Under the pieces are notes generated by a model, which was not told where the DNA came from, ran no database searches, and worked only from the letters and a program-made list of their open reading frames with translations. This document shows positions 48,901 through 61,452 of a DNA stretch of 64,000 nucleotides, in pieces. The stretch spans positions 12,525,379 through 12,589,378 of the forward strand of contig NC_064771.1 in assembly GCF_011397635.1 (NCBI RefSeq). The letters are read 5' to 3'. The position numbers were made by a program, and so were the translations under genes. The first letter of the stretch is position 1, and every line of letters starts with the position of its first letter. Source of the DNA: Epinephelus fuscoguttatus. Its lineage: Eukaryota > Chordata > Actinopteri > Perciformes > Serranidae.

Positions 48901-49392
48901 TTTATCAGTCGTAGACTACCACACTTTCCTGTCAGGCTTGTGGAAGTGGTTGGAATAATTTTCTTTGGCAGTTAGTGTCTTTTCTCTTTGGGAGATGCTT
49001 TCCATTCATTTTTATTTTTAGGAGCAGCAAAACAGTTTGAATCCATCAGAAACTTCAGCAGCTTAAACTAGGCTTCCAAAACACATTAAAGCTGACTAAC
49101 TTTAAAGAACACTCTCACAAGACTAAGACTGTGAATACAGTGAAGAAATAATGGACACTGACTATTTGGGGGGCAGCTGCTGCAACACTGTAATTAATAA
49201 AACTGGCAACACAAGACATGAGAGCAGCTCGTAACATGATGCATAGGCTATGTGCTGCAGCTATCCACTCTACAAATTTAGTAATAGGTCTTCTATTTAT
49301 GTTTTTATATAAGTTGTACGCAGCCCTTTTACAGAGAATTAGATCATAAACTGTACATCAAAAAAATAAATAAAAATTGCAATATACAGGAT
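45966..49392. other. No gene seen; some unique-looking sequence
   Basis: 46380-47560 looks non-repetitive. Open frames there have low-complexity hydrophobic or basic composition and match no family. Confidence 0.4.
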
Positions 49393-49422
49393 ATCCATCC
49401 ATCCATCCATCCATCCATCCAT
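49393..49422. repeat. (ATCC)n tail of the LINE copy
   Basis: Seven tetranucleotide units directly after the LINE 3' end, as in fish LINEs with short tandem 3' tails. Confidence 0.9.
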
Positions 49423-50222
49423 TTTCAACTGTTTATCCAGGGCCGGGTTGCAGGGGCAGCAGACCAAGCACAGCACCTCAGACGTCCCTCTCCCCAGCGA
49501 CACTTTCCAGCTCCTCCTGGGGGACCCCAAGGCATTCCCTAGCCAGATGAGATAATCCCTCCAGCATGTTCTGGGTCTGCCCTGGCACATCCTACCAGTG
49601 GGACGTGCCTGGAACACCTCCGACAGGAGGTGCCCAGGAGGCATCCTGATCAGATGCCCGAACAACCTCAACTGACCCCTTTCGACGCAAAAGAGCAGTG
49701 GTTCTACTCCGAGCTCCCTCCAAATGTCCGAGCTCCTTACCCTATCTCTAAGGCTGAGCCCAGCCACCCAGCGGAGCAAACTCATTTCGGCCACTTGTAT
49801 CCATGATTTCATTCTTTCGGTCACTACTCAGAGCTCATGACCTTAGGTGAGGATTTGGATGTAGATGGACTGGTAAATCCAAAGCTTTGCCTTGTGGCTC
49901 AGCTCTCTCTTCACCCTGACGGTCCAGCACAATGCACACATCACTGCAGATGCCACGCCGAACTGCCAATCCATCTCATGCTCCATTCTACCCTCACTTG
50001 TGAACAGGACAACAAGATACTAGAACTCCCTCGCTTGAGGCAACGCCTCTCCCTCAACCCAGAGGGGGGAATCCATCAGTTTCCAGCAGAGAACCATGGT
50101 CTCAGAGTTGGAGGTGCTGATTCTCATGCTGACCGCCTCACACTTGACATGCTGGAGGTCACAGTGTGATGAAGCCAACAGAACCGTATCATCTGCAAAA
50201 AGCAGAGATGGAATTCTGAGCT
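49393..50222 (-). pseudogene. 5'-truncated LINE (non-LTR retrotransposon) 3' end
   Basis: The minus frame 49824-49339 contains LSLRDRVRSSDIWRELGVEP, GHLIRMPPGHLLSEVF and GRPRTCWRDYLIWL, the C-terminal tail of a fish LINE reverse-transcriptase polyprotein. Upstream to about 50222 the same coding sense continues in broken frames (text such as YQSIY, VVTERMKSW and HVKCEAVSMRISTSNSETMV). A GATG-type tandem tail, (TGGA)n, follows at 49422-49393. The clade is probably RTE/Rex3-like; not certain. Stops and frameshifts show it is dead. Confidence 0.8.
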
Positions 50223-53200
50223 TCCCAAACCAGACACCTTCCTATACAAGAAATTACTTGATAATAGGCTAAGCTCAAAAACAAGTTAATGAAGCACCAT
50301 AATTTTATATCAGTATTTCCTGTCAGTTTATAAAGTAAATTAATCATTCTGTGTGTCGGCAAAAGGTCTCTAACAGGGCTTCCACTTTGGGGTCTTGATC
50401 ACCTTGTCGGCTCTTATTTTGCCAGCACCAGTTAGCAGTTGCTTGGTAACCATAGTCCTTACACAGCAACTGTAGTCTGTACATGTTAGCTCACCCATAT
50501 TACACAAACTCAGTGAAACTGTTGAAGCTTCACAGCGCTGTGCTAGGTCTGAAAAATTGAAGAAACAATCTCATACAATCCCAACACAAAAGTTCATCAT
50601 CTTGTTGTGCCTTTTACTCAACCAACCCTACGCCGTATGTGCGTTGCAGGTGTGGCTAATTAAAAAGATACATTTTAAGGCACATCCGCTTTGGGAACGA
50701 TCCGCACCTGTTAGGTCTACAATGTAGCCAAAGCATAAGAGTTTGCACTCATGCTCACAGCTCTGTGAGGCAGTACTCTCGAAGCACATCAGTGCTGTTG
50801 GCTACATGCTAACTTCAGCATTCTAACATACTCACAAGAACAATGCTAACATGCTAAAGCTAAGCAGGTATGATGTGTATGTTAGTTTTGCATTTTAACA
50901 TGCTAACATTTAAGAATTAGCACTTAACACAAAATGCAGCTGAGGCTGTTGGGAATATCATTAGTTTTGCAGGTTTTTGGAAAGATTGGATAAAGTGAAA
51001 TTTGGACATCATGGTGGCACTTGATAGAAAGTCAGATGATCACCAAATTTATTTCAATTGAGGAAAACTGAGGGAAACATGAATGACTGTACTAAATTTC
51101 ATGGCAATTAAATATTGCCCTCTGTGTAACCATGCCATGCCGCTAGCAAGGCTAAAGACATTCAAGCTAAAACAAGGCATACAGCAACACTCAGGCTTAC
51201 TGTGTGTGGCGGGTACTGGTACTTCCCTCATTCAAAGAACATCTGCTGCTGTGAATACAAAAATGTCTAGTCCCCACACGACCCCCACTTTTTTTGTAAT
51301 ATCCGCATAAAGAATCTTATATTCGTGCTAATATAGTACCCACTCAGTAATACCAAATTTTATCTCCACCAGAGTATGAACTGAGTCACTTATAAGTGCT
51401 GAAATGCACATTAATATGTTCATAATATGAAACATAAGCAGCTCCAGCTCCATGTGAAGTTGCAAACCAAACATAGCGTGTAAGATAGAGAGACAATAAA
51501 GGTCCAGAAAAGTGGGAGAAAATAACATGAAAGCAAGCAAATATTTTGCCCCATGTTCCGCTCTACGTTCACCAGGAGGAAGCATTCCTGCATATTCTCT
51601 CAGCTTCAATGCGCGAAATGAGAAAATTCCATCCATCGCCGACGATAAAGACAATGTTATTGCAAGACTCACAGTGTTGGGTTACATGATGTTTGTCTCC
51701 CTGGAAACAAGCCCGTCGGAGAGGCAGAGATCAGAAACAGGTGAAGGCTCTCCCTCTCGGTCATACTGTCTCTTTACTGTGTGAGGTGAGAGGAAGTCTG
51801 ACGCCAGCAGCAATTGTGTTCAATATGGTCAAATAGGACAATTTTCCTGTCAGAAGCGAAAGCGTTCAGTGTGTGTTCTGGAGGAGAAAAGCTCTCACAA
51901 CATCATTGTAGTCATCATAAGTCATCATACAGTAAAACTCTCAAGATAAAAGCCAGATAAATTCAGTTATTTGACTGTGAGCAGCTTTATATGGCAGTGA
52001 CAGAGTGCTGACTGCGTGTGACTGTGAGCTTCACCTCAGCGCCATCGATCTCCATTTACAGGAACTTTGCTTGCATGAAAGCCAGGTCTGGACTTGATTG
52101 GGAGGCGAGCGGAGAGGCGGCCAATTTGTCATCATTTGGGTGACAACTTGTCTGACTGACATGCTCCCTCACTGACCTCTCTATGTGCTTTGAACTGATA
52201 ACAAAACTGTATGTGTGAGACTGTGTGTGAGGACCAGAGAGAAAAATGACAGCGATGAGGGAACAGAGGATGTTAAAGAGAAAAGCAGGGTTTCTAGGTT
52301 AAATGGTAAAATTCCAAACTTTTCCAGACCTTTGTGTGTTGACTTCTTCTGAAGATTTTGGTATTTATAAAGATTTGTGTTGATACATTTGCCATCCAGA
52401 CTTATTTGACCTGTATAAGAAATATTAAAAGAGCAAAACCTTAAAGCCCCTCTTATCAATACTCTTATGAAAGCAATGGATCAAATGGCCACCTGTAATG
52501 TGAAAAGGGTTGCTCATGGTGACAAACCCACAACCAGAATCTGCAGATCCTCTCAGCTGTGCACAACTTTTAAGTGTCTTTCAGCTGATTGTTTTGGTTA
52601 ACAGCCCTTGATTTTACTTTTCCTATTGCTCTGTTTCCAGCAGCAGACTCCTGTTTTCATTCAAAAAGCTCTGATGAATCCGCTGTACCACATGTCCATG
52701 TGCCAAACCTACTGGGCACTTAGTGACTAGCTAAGCTAGCTGGTGAAAAGTGAACCATTTAGACTGCTAGCTAAGTAAATGCTTAGCTAGCTTAGCTGGA
52801 CTAGCTAAAATGCTAACTGTTTTCTTTCTTTTTCCAGAACTAAAAGGAAAGTGGATTTAAGATTTATATTTTCAAGGCAGCCAGGAACAAGAGTGAATGC
52901 CTAGGTTTCTTTTTGTCTTCTGTGACTGTTAATGTTAGCCGAGCGTCCACATTCAACATATTCTCGTATAACGGTTAGTATGATATCCTTTGAATTAGCT
53001 GCCCACAAATGACGTTACATTCCTAATGTACAGTTACGTAATTAACATAAAGTTACATAAGTTAGGTACAGGCAGGTTAAGTCACTGTGATTACATTTAA
53101 GAAAAGAAACATGGAGAAGACGTATCTTAAAATGACTCAAAGTTCACATGCTTTCAATCACGTAACTCCATGGGGAAGGCCCTGGGGGAAAGTCCATTTT

Positions 53201-54783
53201 TTTGTGACAACATGACGCTTGGGAATGCTTTGTTGTTTACTCCCATCAGCGCATTGGTCATGTGATTGCAGCCATTCAAAATACATGAGATAGATATGAA
53301 TTTGGGTGCATTACTTTAAACAGTTTGTGAGAACAGCTTGCCAAATTACACTGTAGCTTTTGGGGGAGCCCGCATATTTTGGGGTAGGTGGTGGAAGTCT
53401 ACTATACACATGCATGAACATACATAAATGCATCCTCCAGTGTACAAATTATATTGTCAAGATTGCAGTGTTATGAACTGCCTCCAGGGCCATCATTGAT
53501 GGTCACCTCAGGGCTGACCCCCTTACCCAGCAGTTTGGGAGCTAGACACGGGAACTTTACTTGGGTCTTAAGGAACTGGAGAGTAGAGGACTGCATTGGG
53601 ATTAAAATTCCATGTTTCCTGTGAGACCCAAAGCAGATCTCACGAAAACAGGCGGTTTTATCTAAGCTGCGGTTGGGAGCGGGCAGTCAAAACAAAATGT
53701 GCGGGTTCTGGAGATTAATTAACATGGAGGAGGAGGAGATGTCATCATGTGAAGTGGAAAAGAAGATGAAAGCAGGGTATTACAATATAAAAGAAAAACA
53801 AGGCTTTAAATATATAATATGAATATAATATATCACAAAATGGCTGTAATCATGAATGTAATTATGCACAAGAATGTAATTTCTCTACTTATTACCAGTT
53901 GCTATGCATTTTTCTCTAAATACCTCAGTAAAATAACGTGTTCTCTCTGCGGAATGGGAGAAGACTTAACCTGTTGATAATCAATCAGTTGTGCAGGCAT
54001 GTATGGTCAGAACATGGGAATGGGTGGGAACAGATAACACACTTTGCAGAAGTGGGCGGTAATGGTCAAAAATCCAGTGTGAGCAGGCAGAGGCGGGATT
54101 AGGAAAACAGTCCCGAGCAGAGTTCTACTGGAATGTTTATTCGTTGACAAACGGAAACTTACACTGCACATTTACTGCTTGTCAACTTAAATGGTATTTC
54201 CTATTCTCTGTTTGAAACACACTGGCACAGAAAATGACAATATTTCAGGGTTCCTCCTAAATCTCTCAAATAAGCCTTTTGGGGAGCTCTTATCTCCTTG
54301 CTCCTTGTGGCTTTTGAGTTTGAACCCTGCGCAGGACAAATCAACTTTACAAGATAATGGCAATAATGTAGGTTTAACTTGAAGATTCTGGTAAATCTTT
54401 AAATTACTACAGTTAAAATGTTGTACAGCAGGTCCACATCCAGCCCAACAGCAACGTCCAAGTGACCCAGCATACATAAATCTGATGTACTGGTATGACA
54501 AAATACGCAAACAAAAAATAGTATCTGAAAGTAGCTAAAAGTGAGCCATCTCACTTCCTCCTCATCTCTGTTGAGTTACACGCATGCAGTAGAATACTGA
54601 CTGGGCAGGATGTACTGCTCGGTAAAGAGATGTTGCCAATCATATTTTTCACAAATGGTTTTTTCATGTGATGCAGTCCCGACCACGCTTGTACCTTTTC
54701 ATAACATCTGGGCTGCATTGGCATAGTCAGTAAATATATCTTTTCCTAAACACTTTTTCCAGTCCAGGATGGAAAACGTGGTG

Positions 54784-54785
<2 letters not shown>
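50223..54785. other. No gene seen; includes dispersed repeat near 50790-51120
   Basis: 50790-51120 ('aatgctaacatgctaaagc', 'cagctgaggctgttgggaat') belongs to a family repeated at about 62330-62600. 53160-53450 and 53690-54120 have repeat-like text without clear ends. No coding gene is visible. Confidence 0.4.
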
Positions 54786-54845
<60 letters not shown>

Positions 54846-54860
54846 TGGTGGTGGTGGTGG
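54786..54860. repeat. (TG)n then (GGT)n microsatellite
   Basis: About 58 bases of TG followed by five or so GGT triplets. Confidence 0.95.
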
Positions 54861-56759
54861 AGGGGGTGACAGAGGGGAAATGGAGGGACGGAGATACTAG
54901 TAGAGAAAGATAGAGTGTTTATGGTTACTGGTTCTTGCAACTTGGTATGGCTCTGTGCATTCATAGGACTGATAGCTGTTTTTTTTAAATTTTGTTTCAG
55001 CACTTTTACTTTTTTTTTTTTTTTTTTTACTTCATAAGTGAAATGATAAACGTTGATTTTTGTACTACATTCATTTGCATTTATTAAAAGTTGTCATTAC
55101 CAAAAACTAAAAAGGTTTTGAATAGGCTGCTGAAAATGTTTGGCCCATGTACATTTTCTGGTTTTAAAATCCAGCCCAACTGAATCTGGTATAAAGTAGC
55201 CCTGCTGTCAAGTTCACATGGGGAAATATACAAAATAATTTAAATTTAACTCTTTCCAAAAATAAATATATGCTAATAATTTGACACCTTGTTTTTAGCA
55301 TAGGCTGGCATAAAAAACTAACTCAAAGTGACCACCTTCAACACACTACAGTTTTTTACACATGATTAAAGTTTAACCTCCAACCTTGTTTTTTTCTACA
55401 GGAAACTACATTATTATTCTACTAAAACACTGTTTTGTTTTGAAATGAAAGCTGTCTACTCGGCTGAGCATCACAGCTCTGAGTCTCAGATCTGTTTTAT
55501 AAGTTCACATAGACTCTGCGACACAATTTTGTAGACACAGTAATGAAATAATTGGCTGTGTCGCTCCGGCCTCATCAGAGATGGAACACAGAAGAGCCAG
55601 TGTGACTATGTGTCCCTGCAAATTCACCTGGGAACAATTGTGTACAGGTTTAGATCTTATTAGTAATGATCCTGTGTGTATCTTTAGACATTCACAGTTT
55701 ATGTGCAGGATGTGTTTGCATCTATCTTTTGCTGGGATTTCTGAATGTGCAGCTATATTTTATCATCTGTCATTAAAAAGCACATTTATGTCCCTGCACT
55801 ATTACTCACACTGTAATATTTCAGACAGTCAGCACCATCAGCATTTAAATTAGTGGAAAATGAAACAGCCTGGTTTTCATAACGCTACGAAAAACTGCAG
55901 TCAGTGAATAAACCAAATCTGAACTTGATTACGAGAAGTAATGAGTTGCTCTGTTTCAGAAGCTGCTTTTTTACTTCTTATTTTTACAAGCAATTGGTAG
56001 CCGAGCAAATAACCCTGCACGGGGAGCCAGCCAGGTACGCAGGCAGGCGAGGCTGGAGGCATTGTGAAAGCTGAATAATTACATCGCCTAAAATGGTTTT
56101 TTGGCTTAAAGCATGGAATGGAAGATTAGCTCCCCAGAGAGAGGATTTAAAAGATCCAACCTCCCTAACCCTGCTGGCTTGAGGATGACTGCTTAGGCTG
56201 ACGAGATGTAAGAAAAGGCTCTTTCTCTGGATTTTAACCGTTTTTTTGTTATTTGGATGAATAAATCAAAGCGAAAGAGTAAACAAGCGGCAGGTGTGTG
56301 CGCCAACAGCTTTAAGAGTTTCCCACCTCTTTAAGTTGCTTCACAGGTCTTTAGTCGGTCTCACAGGCCAGTAGGAACAAGTAAAGGAGAGCAGGAGGAA
56401 AAGTTCAGCTTTGACCAGCTGTGATTAACTAAAATATATTTTGGTGTAAATTTCAGAAAACAGTGCAAACAGCTGGTGGTCCACTCAGCTCCAACAACTG
56501 AGACTCAACCAGGGCCCCTTGTTGGGTTGGGTCCAAATCATATTGAGTCTAATTCTGTCAAGTAGGGCCCCATAGTGTTGCTGCTAGCCCCAGGTTTGTG
56601 TGCCAATATGTCTAATGCCCAAGAGGAGCAGGCTTAGTATCAGCATGGTGTGTCATAATCACTGCTGGTACTGGAAAAGTGTTTTAAGATGAGACAAAGA
56701 ATGAAACACAGATATAACGAAAAATATTACTACTTATTTTAAAGGTGTCTGCATGTTAA
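54861..56759. other. No gene seen; candidate unique non-coding sequence
   Basis: Contains a long T run (55010-55029). 55950-56350 is GC-balanced and non-repetitive ('ggagccagccaggtacgcag', 'tgaataattacatcgcctaa'), a reasonable place to look for conservation. Confidence 0.4.
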
Positions 56760-56925
56760 TTGACCTATGGCTAAGTCCTGCCCTCAAACCTGATGAGCCA
56801 ATCACAGTGCGTATAGCCATTTCCATATACTCGCACATTCTCTGCCTGGACATTCATCGAAATACATTACAGAAGGTCAATTTTGTTTGGTTTTATGAGC
56901 TTTTTCGGAGATTTGAAGATTAAAA

Positions 56926-57129
56926 ATGGTCTAACAGTGTGCATGGGGTACATGCAACTCCGACACAAGGTATCCTGAGAGGCTGGCCGAGGAGGTGTAT
57001 TTTTTACACTTTAAACCACATCTCAACCATGAAAAGTGTCTCCTTTGGATAAAGTTGTGTGGTAATGTTAGACCACAACACCAACTCAACGTGAATAAGA
57101 TTAACAATGATGTCTACATCTGTTCTAAG
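56926..57129 (+). pseudogene. THAP-domain exon, inactivated by early stop
   Basis: ATG GTC TAA: the third codon is a stop, after which the frame stays open for 65 codons. It reads CAWGTCNSDTRYPERLAEEV, then VYFLHFKP, CLLWIKLCG and NNDVYICSK, then a consensus donor GTAAGT at 57130. This is the N-terminal part of a C2CH THAP zinc finger: the CxxxxC pair, the tryptophan and the third cysteine, with the final histidine expected in a next exon. THAP domains bind DNA, here presumably transposon ends. The only damage visible is the stop at codon 3. Confidence 0.75.
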
Positions 57130-57626
57130 GTAAGTCAACATTGTGTTTGAGGCAACATATTGTCACTTTGCTGGAAAGAAATATAAAGCTATCTTTAACA
57201 TCTCTAGCTAACGTTAGCTAAAGTTAGCCTAACGTTAGGTCCTAGCTGCGTTGTTCATCATGTCACCTTGTTTGCTGGGAGTTCATTAGCCTGTTTTGTT
57301 CTAGTTTTGTACTTTGGTGATCCTACATCATTGTTAGCTGTTGTCCAGAGGTCTCTAGTTAAGCTAACATTAACTTCTGGAGCTTAGCATCATTAATTTA
57401 TCTGTAATGGCAGAGATAACAAAGGTTGGCAAACGTTATGCTGAATGATTCAGTGTAAATACTGTAGCACCAAACTAACGGAGAGACACTCTTGGTAAAG
57501 ATGGTAAAAAGGCTGTTATCCTTTTCTCATATTCTGAGCCAAAAACCTTAACTTCAGTGGTACTTAACTTGTTGTCTTTGATGGCGACGGCAATGAGATG
57601 CGGTTCACAAGCGTACACTGTGACCT

Positions 57627-57869
57627 CTAAATTTTGGCTTGTAATTTAAGCTTTTCATCGACCTTCTCAACAATAAAGTGATTAATATATCCCTCCAATG
57701 CGTAGTTTAGGCCCTTTTGGTTATTTCTCAATGACATCTGATCGTTATGTCTCCAAAAATCATCAAGTGCCTCCTGCGAAATGCCGTGTACTGTGACACC
57801 TGCCATAGCGCTGGTCACTGAATGTTGATAGTTTGTCCGAGTAAGTGGAGGGGGGCGTGGCTTAGCCAT
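57627..57869 (-). pseudogene. Opposing short frame in the THAP transposon, unrecognised
   Basis: 80 codons beginning at the ATG inside the right terminal repeat (ATGGCTAAGCC). Contains ALDDFWRHNDQMSLRNNQ and EGYINHFIVEKVDEKLKLQ, non-repetitive protein-like text, but I cannot name a family. It may be the first exon or remnant of a second transposon gene. Confidence 0.4.
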
Positions 57870-58191
57870 AGGTCAAATGGTGATGCCCTTGGTTCTCTTC
57901 TCCCTCTATGCACGTAAGGTCTGACTGTGCTGTGTAGGTTTCGGTAGGTTTTGATATGGTCTGTTTCAGATCAGGTTAAAAATTCAGCTTTTGTAAAATC
58001 TTCTACGCTGAAGACGTACTCAGTATTTCTGAGGAGGTCTGAGGTCACAAGTGATGTGCATGCAAACATGTTGTAATTAGAAATGGAGTGTGTCATCACC
58101 CTGTTTAATCACACTAGCACACTACGAACTGCAGCGACACTCTTAAAGACTGATTTTAATTTACAAGTGTTCTGCTTAATGTTTGTCTTAA

Positions 58192-59217
58192 AGGGACAGT
58201 TCACCCCCGAATCAAAATTATGTATTTTTCTACTCACCTAGTGCTGTTTTGATTGTTTTGGTGTGAGTTGCTGAGTGCTGGAGATCAGCTGTAGAGATGT
58301 CTTCCTTCTCTCCAATATAATGCATCCAGATGGCGCTCAGCTTGTGGTGCTCAGAGTGCCAAAAAAAATACATTTGAAAAACCAACAACAGAAATCATGA
58401 CCTGGTTACTCAAGATAATCCACAGACCTTGTTGTGAGCAGTTTTATGTAGGAACTGTTTTCTCTCTACCAAACTACACCCACCAACTGCATCACAGGAC
58501 AGAAAGAAGCGTACTACTCAGTGCTGGCCAAATGCTAAGGGCGCCATTATCTAGGGGGCGCCTCAAATGGGAAAAGAAAATAAATCAAAATGTTTATTTT
58601 TTACTATTTTTTTACTTATGCTATTACTACTATTTAAAGAATATACATTACATAAGGCCATGGGAATATAACTGAATAACAAAGTCTCCTCCATAATAGA
58701 GAGGCCTTTTTTCCTGGGTCCTGCGGCCCCCCGGTCCTACTTCCCAGCTCTTTACAAAAAAAAAAAGGACATAAAATTGAAAAACTCAACAGCAATGTCT
58801 CTTTCCAGAAATCATGAACCGATTACTCAAGATAATCCACAGAGCTTGTTGTGAGTAGTTTTACATAGGAACTATTTTCTCTCTACTGAACACCCGCCAG
58901 TTCAGCCAAGGAGGACACCATTAATGTTTACATTCCATGTGTGTCATATGCCTGTTGGTGGGTGTAGTTCAGTAGAAAGAAAATAGCTCCTACATGAAAC
59001 CACTCACAACAAGGTCTGTGAATTATCTTGAGTAACTAGATCATGATTTCTAGAAAGAGACATTGCTGTTCACTTTTTCAAATGAGAGAGCACTGCATGA
59101 TGCAGGCAGACATCTCTACAGGCAACACTCTGCAACTCCCTTCAAAACAACCTAGACTGATAACACTACAGGTAAGAGGAAAAATATGTATTTTTGATTT
59201 TGGGGTGAACTGTCCCT
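58192..59217. mobile_element. T2/Kolobok-like MITE, both ends present
   Basis: TTAA (58188-58191) precedes AGGGACAGTTCACCCC; GGGGTGAACTGTCCCT precedes TTAA (59218-59221). The perfect 16-base inverted repeats and TTAA duplication fit T2/Kolobok. The interior 'ctctttccagaaatcatga' is present in direct and inverted form, so the element is internally duplicated. 1026 bases. The open frames here are not proteins. Confidence 0.82.
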
Positions 59218-59221
59218 TTAA

Positions 59222-59801
59222 TCCCATGGAAGCCATGACATCATATTTCTTTTACGAGCTGAGTGCAGGGCAGGAAGTGTAATGTGACGGTACCTTGTTA
59301 ACTTTCAAATGAGGTGGAAATTGAATGAGGAAAGGTATGGATCACTTACATCATCAACTTATAATGTGAAATTTAGACCTCAAATTCTGTTTCCTGTGGT
59401 GAACATAGAACTTTTTTGGGGGGGGGGGGGGTTGGTGTGGTTGATTGAAAATGGTCACAGACATCATATTTGATGTGTTTATTACTCTGTGCTATTGTAT
59501 TTTACACTTCAAAAACATAAAAATGAAACTAGAAAATCATACATTTTTGGTCATGTGAGGCATACGGTCAGGGTTTTACTGTATTTAAATGTTTTACAGA
59601 TATGGTTCTTTTTACACACAGTAAAGAACTGATATACATTGCAGAATAAATATATGAGGAAATGTATATTCTACAGCAGGATGCAGATACGACTGCTTTC
59701 CTCCGCAGTTTGGTACAGTAACATGTTGAACAGTGGTTCTTTGTTAGCAGACCGAAACGCTCTCCCTGTGCGATCACCGCAGGATGCAGGCCTCATAGAA
59801 A
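59222..59801. other. No gene seen
   Basis: Holds a poly-G tract (59417-59430). No coding or repeat ends. Confidence 0.4.
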
Positions 59802-59803
59802 AC

Positions 59804-59846
<43 letters not shown>
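59802..59846. repeat. (AC)n microsatellite
   Basis: CA tract with one interruption near its start. Confidence 0.95.
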
Positions 59847-59848
<2 letters not shown>

Positions 59849-60008
59849 ACCTAAAGGAACTTATACATCAGAGCAGTCACCCTCCTATGAATGTTTAATA
59901 AGTGAGAAGAGGGGCCAGTCAAAATTCACACACACATACACAAACTTAATGAGGGGTGTCTCACATGTAGTGCTTCAACTGACGCCAGGAATGGTGGGAG
60001 AGGGAAAG

Positions 60009-60011
60009 GTG

Positions 60012-60042
<31 letters not shown>
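60009..60042. repeat. (GT)n microsatellite
   Basis: GT tract with one C interruption, about 34 bases. Confidence 0.92.
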
Positions 60043-61452
60043 ACGGTGTGGTGGGAGTGTTTGAAGGTGTGAATCAAACACTTAACTAAGCTGCTCCACT
60101 CATGCTTTCCCAAGACTTATACAAACACATTAAGCTGCCTGTCATATTTCTGCATGTTTACAGACTGCATGCTGTAATAGATGTACACAGTGGAACTAAA
60201 CTAGATTTATGTGAAGAAAAAAATACACACAACTAACTTGTCTCCAGTCCATTTGATGTAATCTGTGGTAGATTAAAAGATGTAAACCTGAACTTTCACT
60301 CCATGCCCCCCCAGTAGGATTAACCCCCCTTTCAACACCCCCAATGCTCAGCTTTTACATCGGTTATGTTGTTATGTACCCATGTACACTTGAGAACATC
60401 ATGCATGTGACATTTTTGTTGTGCTACAGTGTAGAAAAGGGCACTGCAGACAAGACACTGCTGCCTTGGTGACTGTCATCCACCAGAGACCAGAGGAGCA
60501 GCAAGGCGTAGCTCTGCCTCTGGCCAGAGGAAGAGCTGCTGCTGTCAGCTGCAGGTCAAAGGCGGCATTTCCATCTAATATAAAGGGCATCAGAATTAAA
60601 TTGCAACTGTTTCATAACACCTTGTAGTTGTGTTAAATAGCAGTCCACTTATGTGTATTGGTACAGCTGGTGTTCACACCCGATGCATACTGTACCGGAG
60701 TACACATAAACCATACCCAAGACGAACCTTTTCACGTGGACTTGGGCACGGAATGGCACTCTGCGTGTGGGTATGATAGACAGAGTTCACACTAATCAAA
60801 CAAACTGGACTTAAGGGTCAAGTGGACTTGGATCCAATGAAAACCTCCAGACAGTCTACAGTAGGTACTGTTCGCGGCCCTGTAAGGCTATACTAGAGGT
60901 AGGCAACCTTTACTATCAAAAATCTGTCTTTTTTTAAGCCTTGAGGGTAACTCAGGCTATTAGATCTAAATTAGCCTACCAGTATTAATAAGTCTAAATG
61001 AGCATTCATTTATGTTTTACCACAAGATGGCTACTCTGCAGTGGGCTATTTCTGATTATCTGTTACTTAAACTTTGCAGAGTTAGTTGTAAAAGTTAGTG
61101 GTAAAAGCTAACTGTTCACATAGCCTACTAATAAATTCTCTTTTTTCATCAAGACTTTTCCTTTTTTGAATTTTGAATCTATAGCTGGTCTAGCTAGGAC
61201 GACTTAAAACCAGCCCAACCACTGAGGTTTGGCAAAATTGAGAGGAAAATGCGGCAAGCTGTAGATGTGTAATTTTAGTTTTGAAATTTTAAAACTGTTT
61301 TTTATTTAGTGTGAAGGAAACATATTTAACTGGAATATGCAAAAAAAATTCTCAAGGCCTATAACAATGATTACTGAAAATCAAAACATAAAAAAAAATG
61401 TTTTTCATTCCCATATGAATTTTTTTGTCAAGGCCACAGTGGAACTGCTAAA
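60043..61452. other. No gene seen
   Basis: AT-rich with A/T tracts from 61130. No matched transposon ends. Confidence 0.4.

Larger units (their letters stand above)
56760..57876. mobile_element. DNA transposon remnant carrying a THAP exon
   Basis: The left end TTGACCTATGGCTAAG and right end CTTAGCCATAGGTCAA are perfect 16-base inverted repeats. Inside, a plus-strand THAP exon (56926-57129) and a minus-strand frame (57869-57627) point towards each other from the two ends. The target duplication is not clear. THAP domains occur in P-element and ISL2EU-type transposases; the superfamily is not decided. Confidence 0.75.

Noticed and set aside
49837..50169. 110-codon plus-strand frame
   Set aside because: It is antisense to the LINE reverse-transcriptase remnant.
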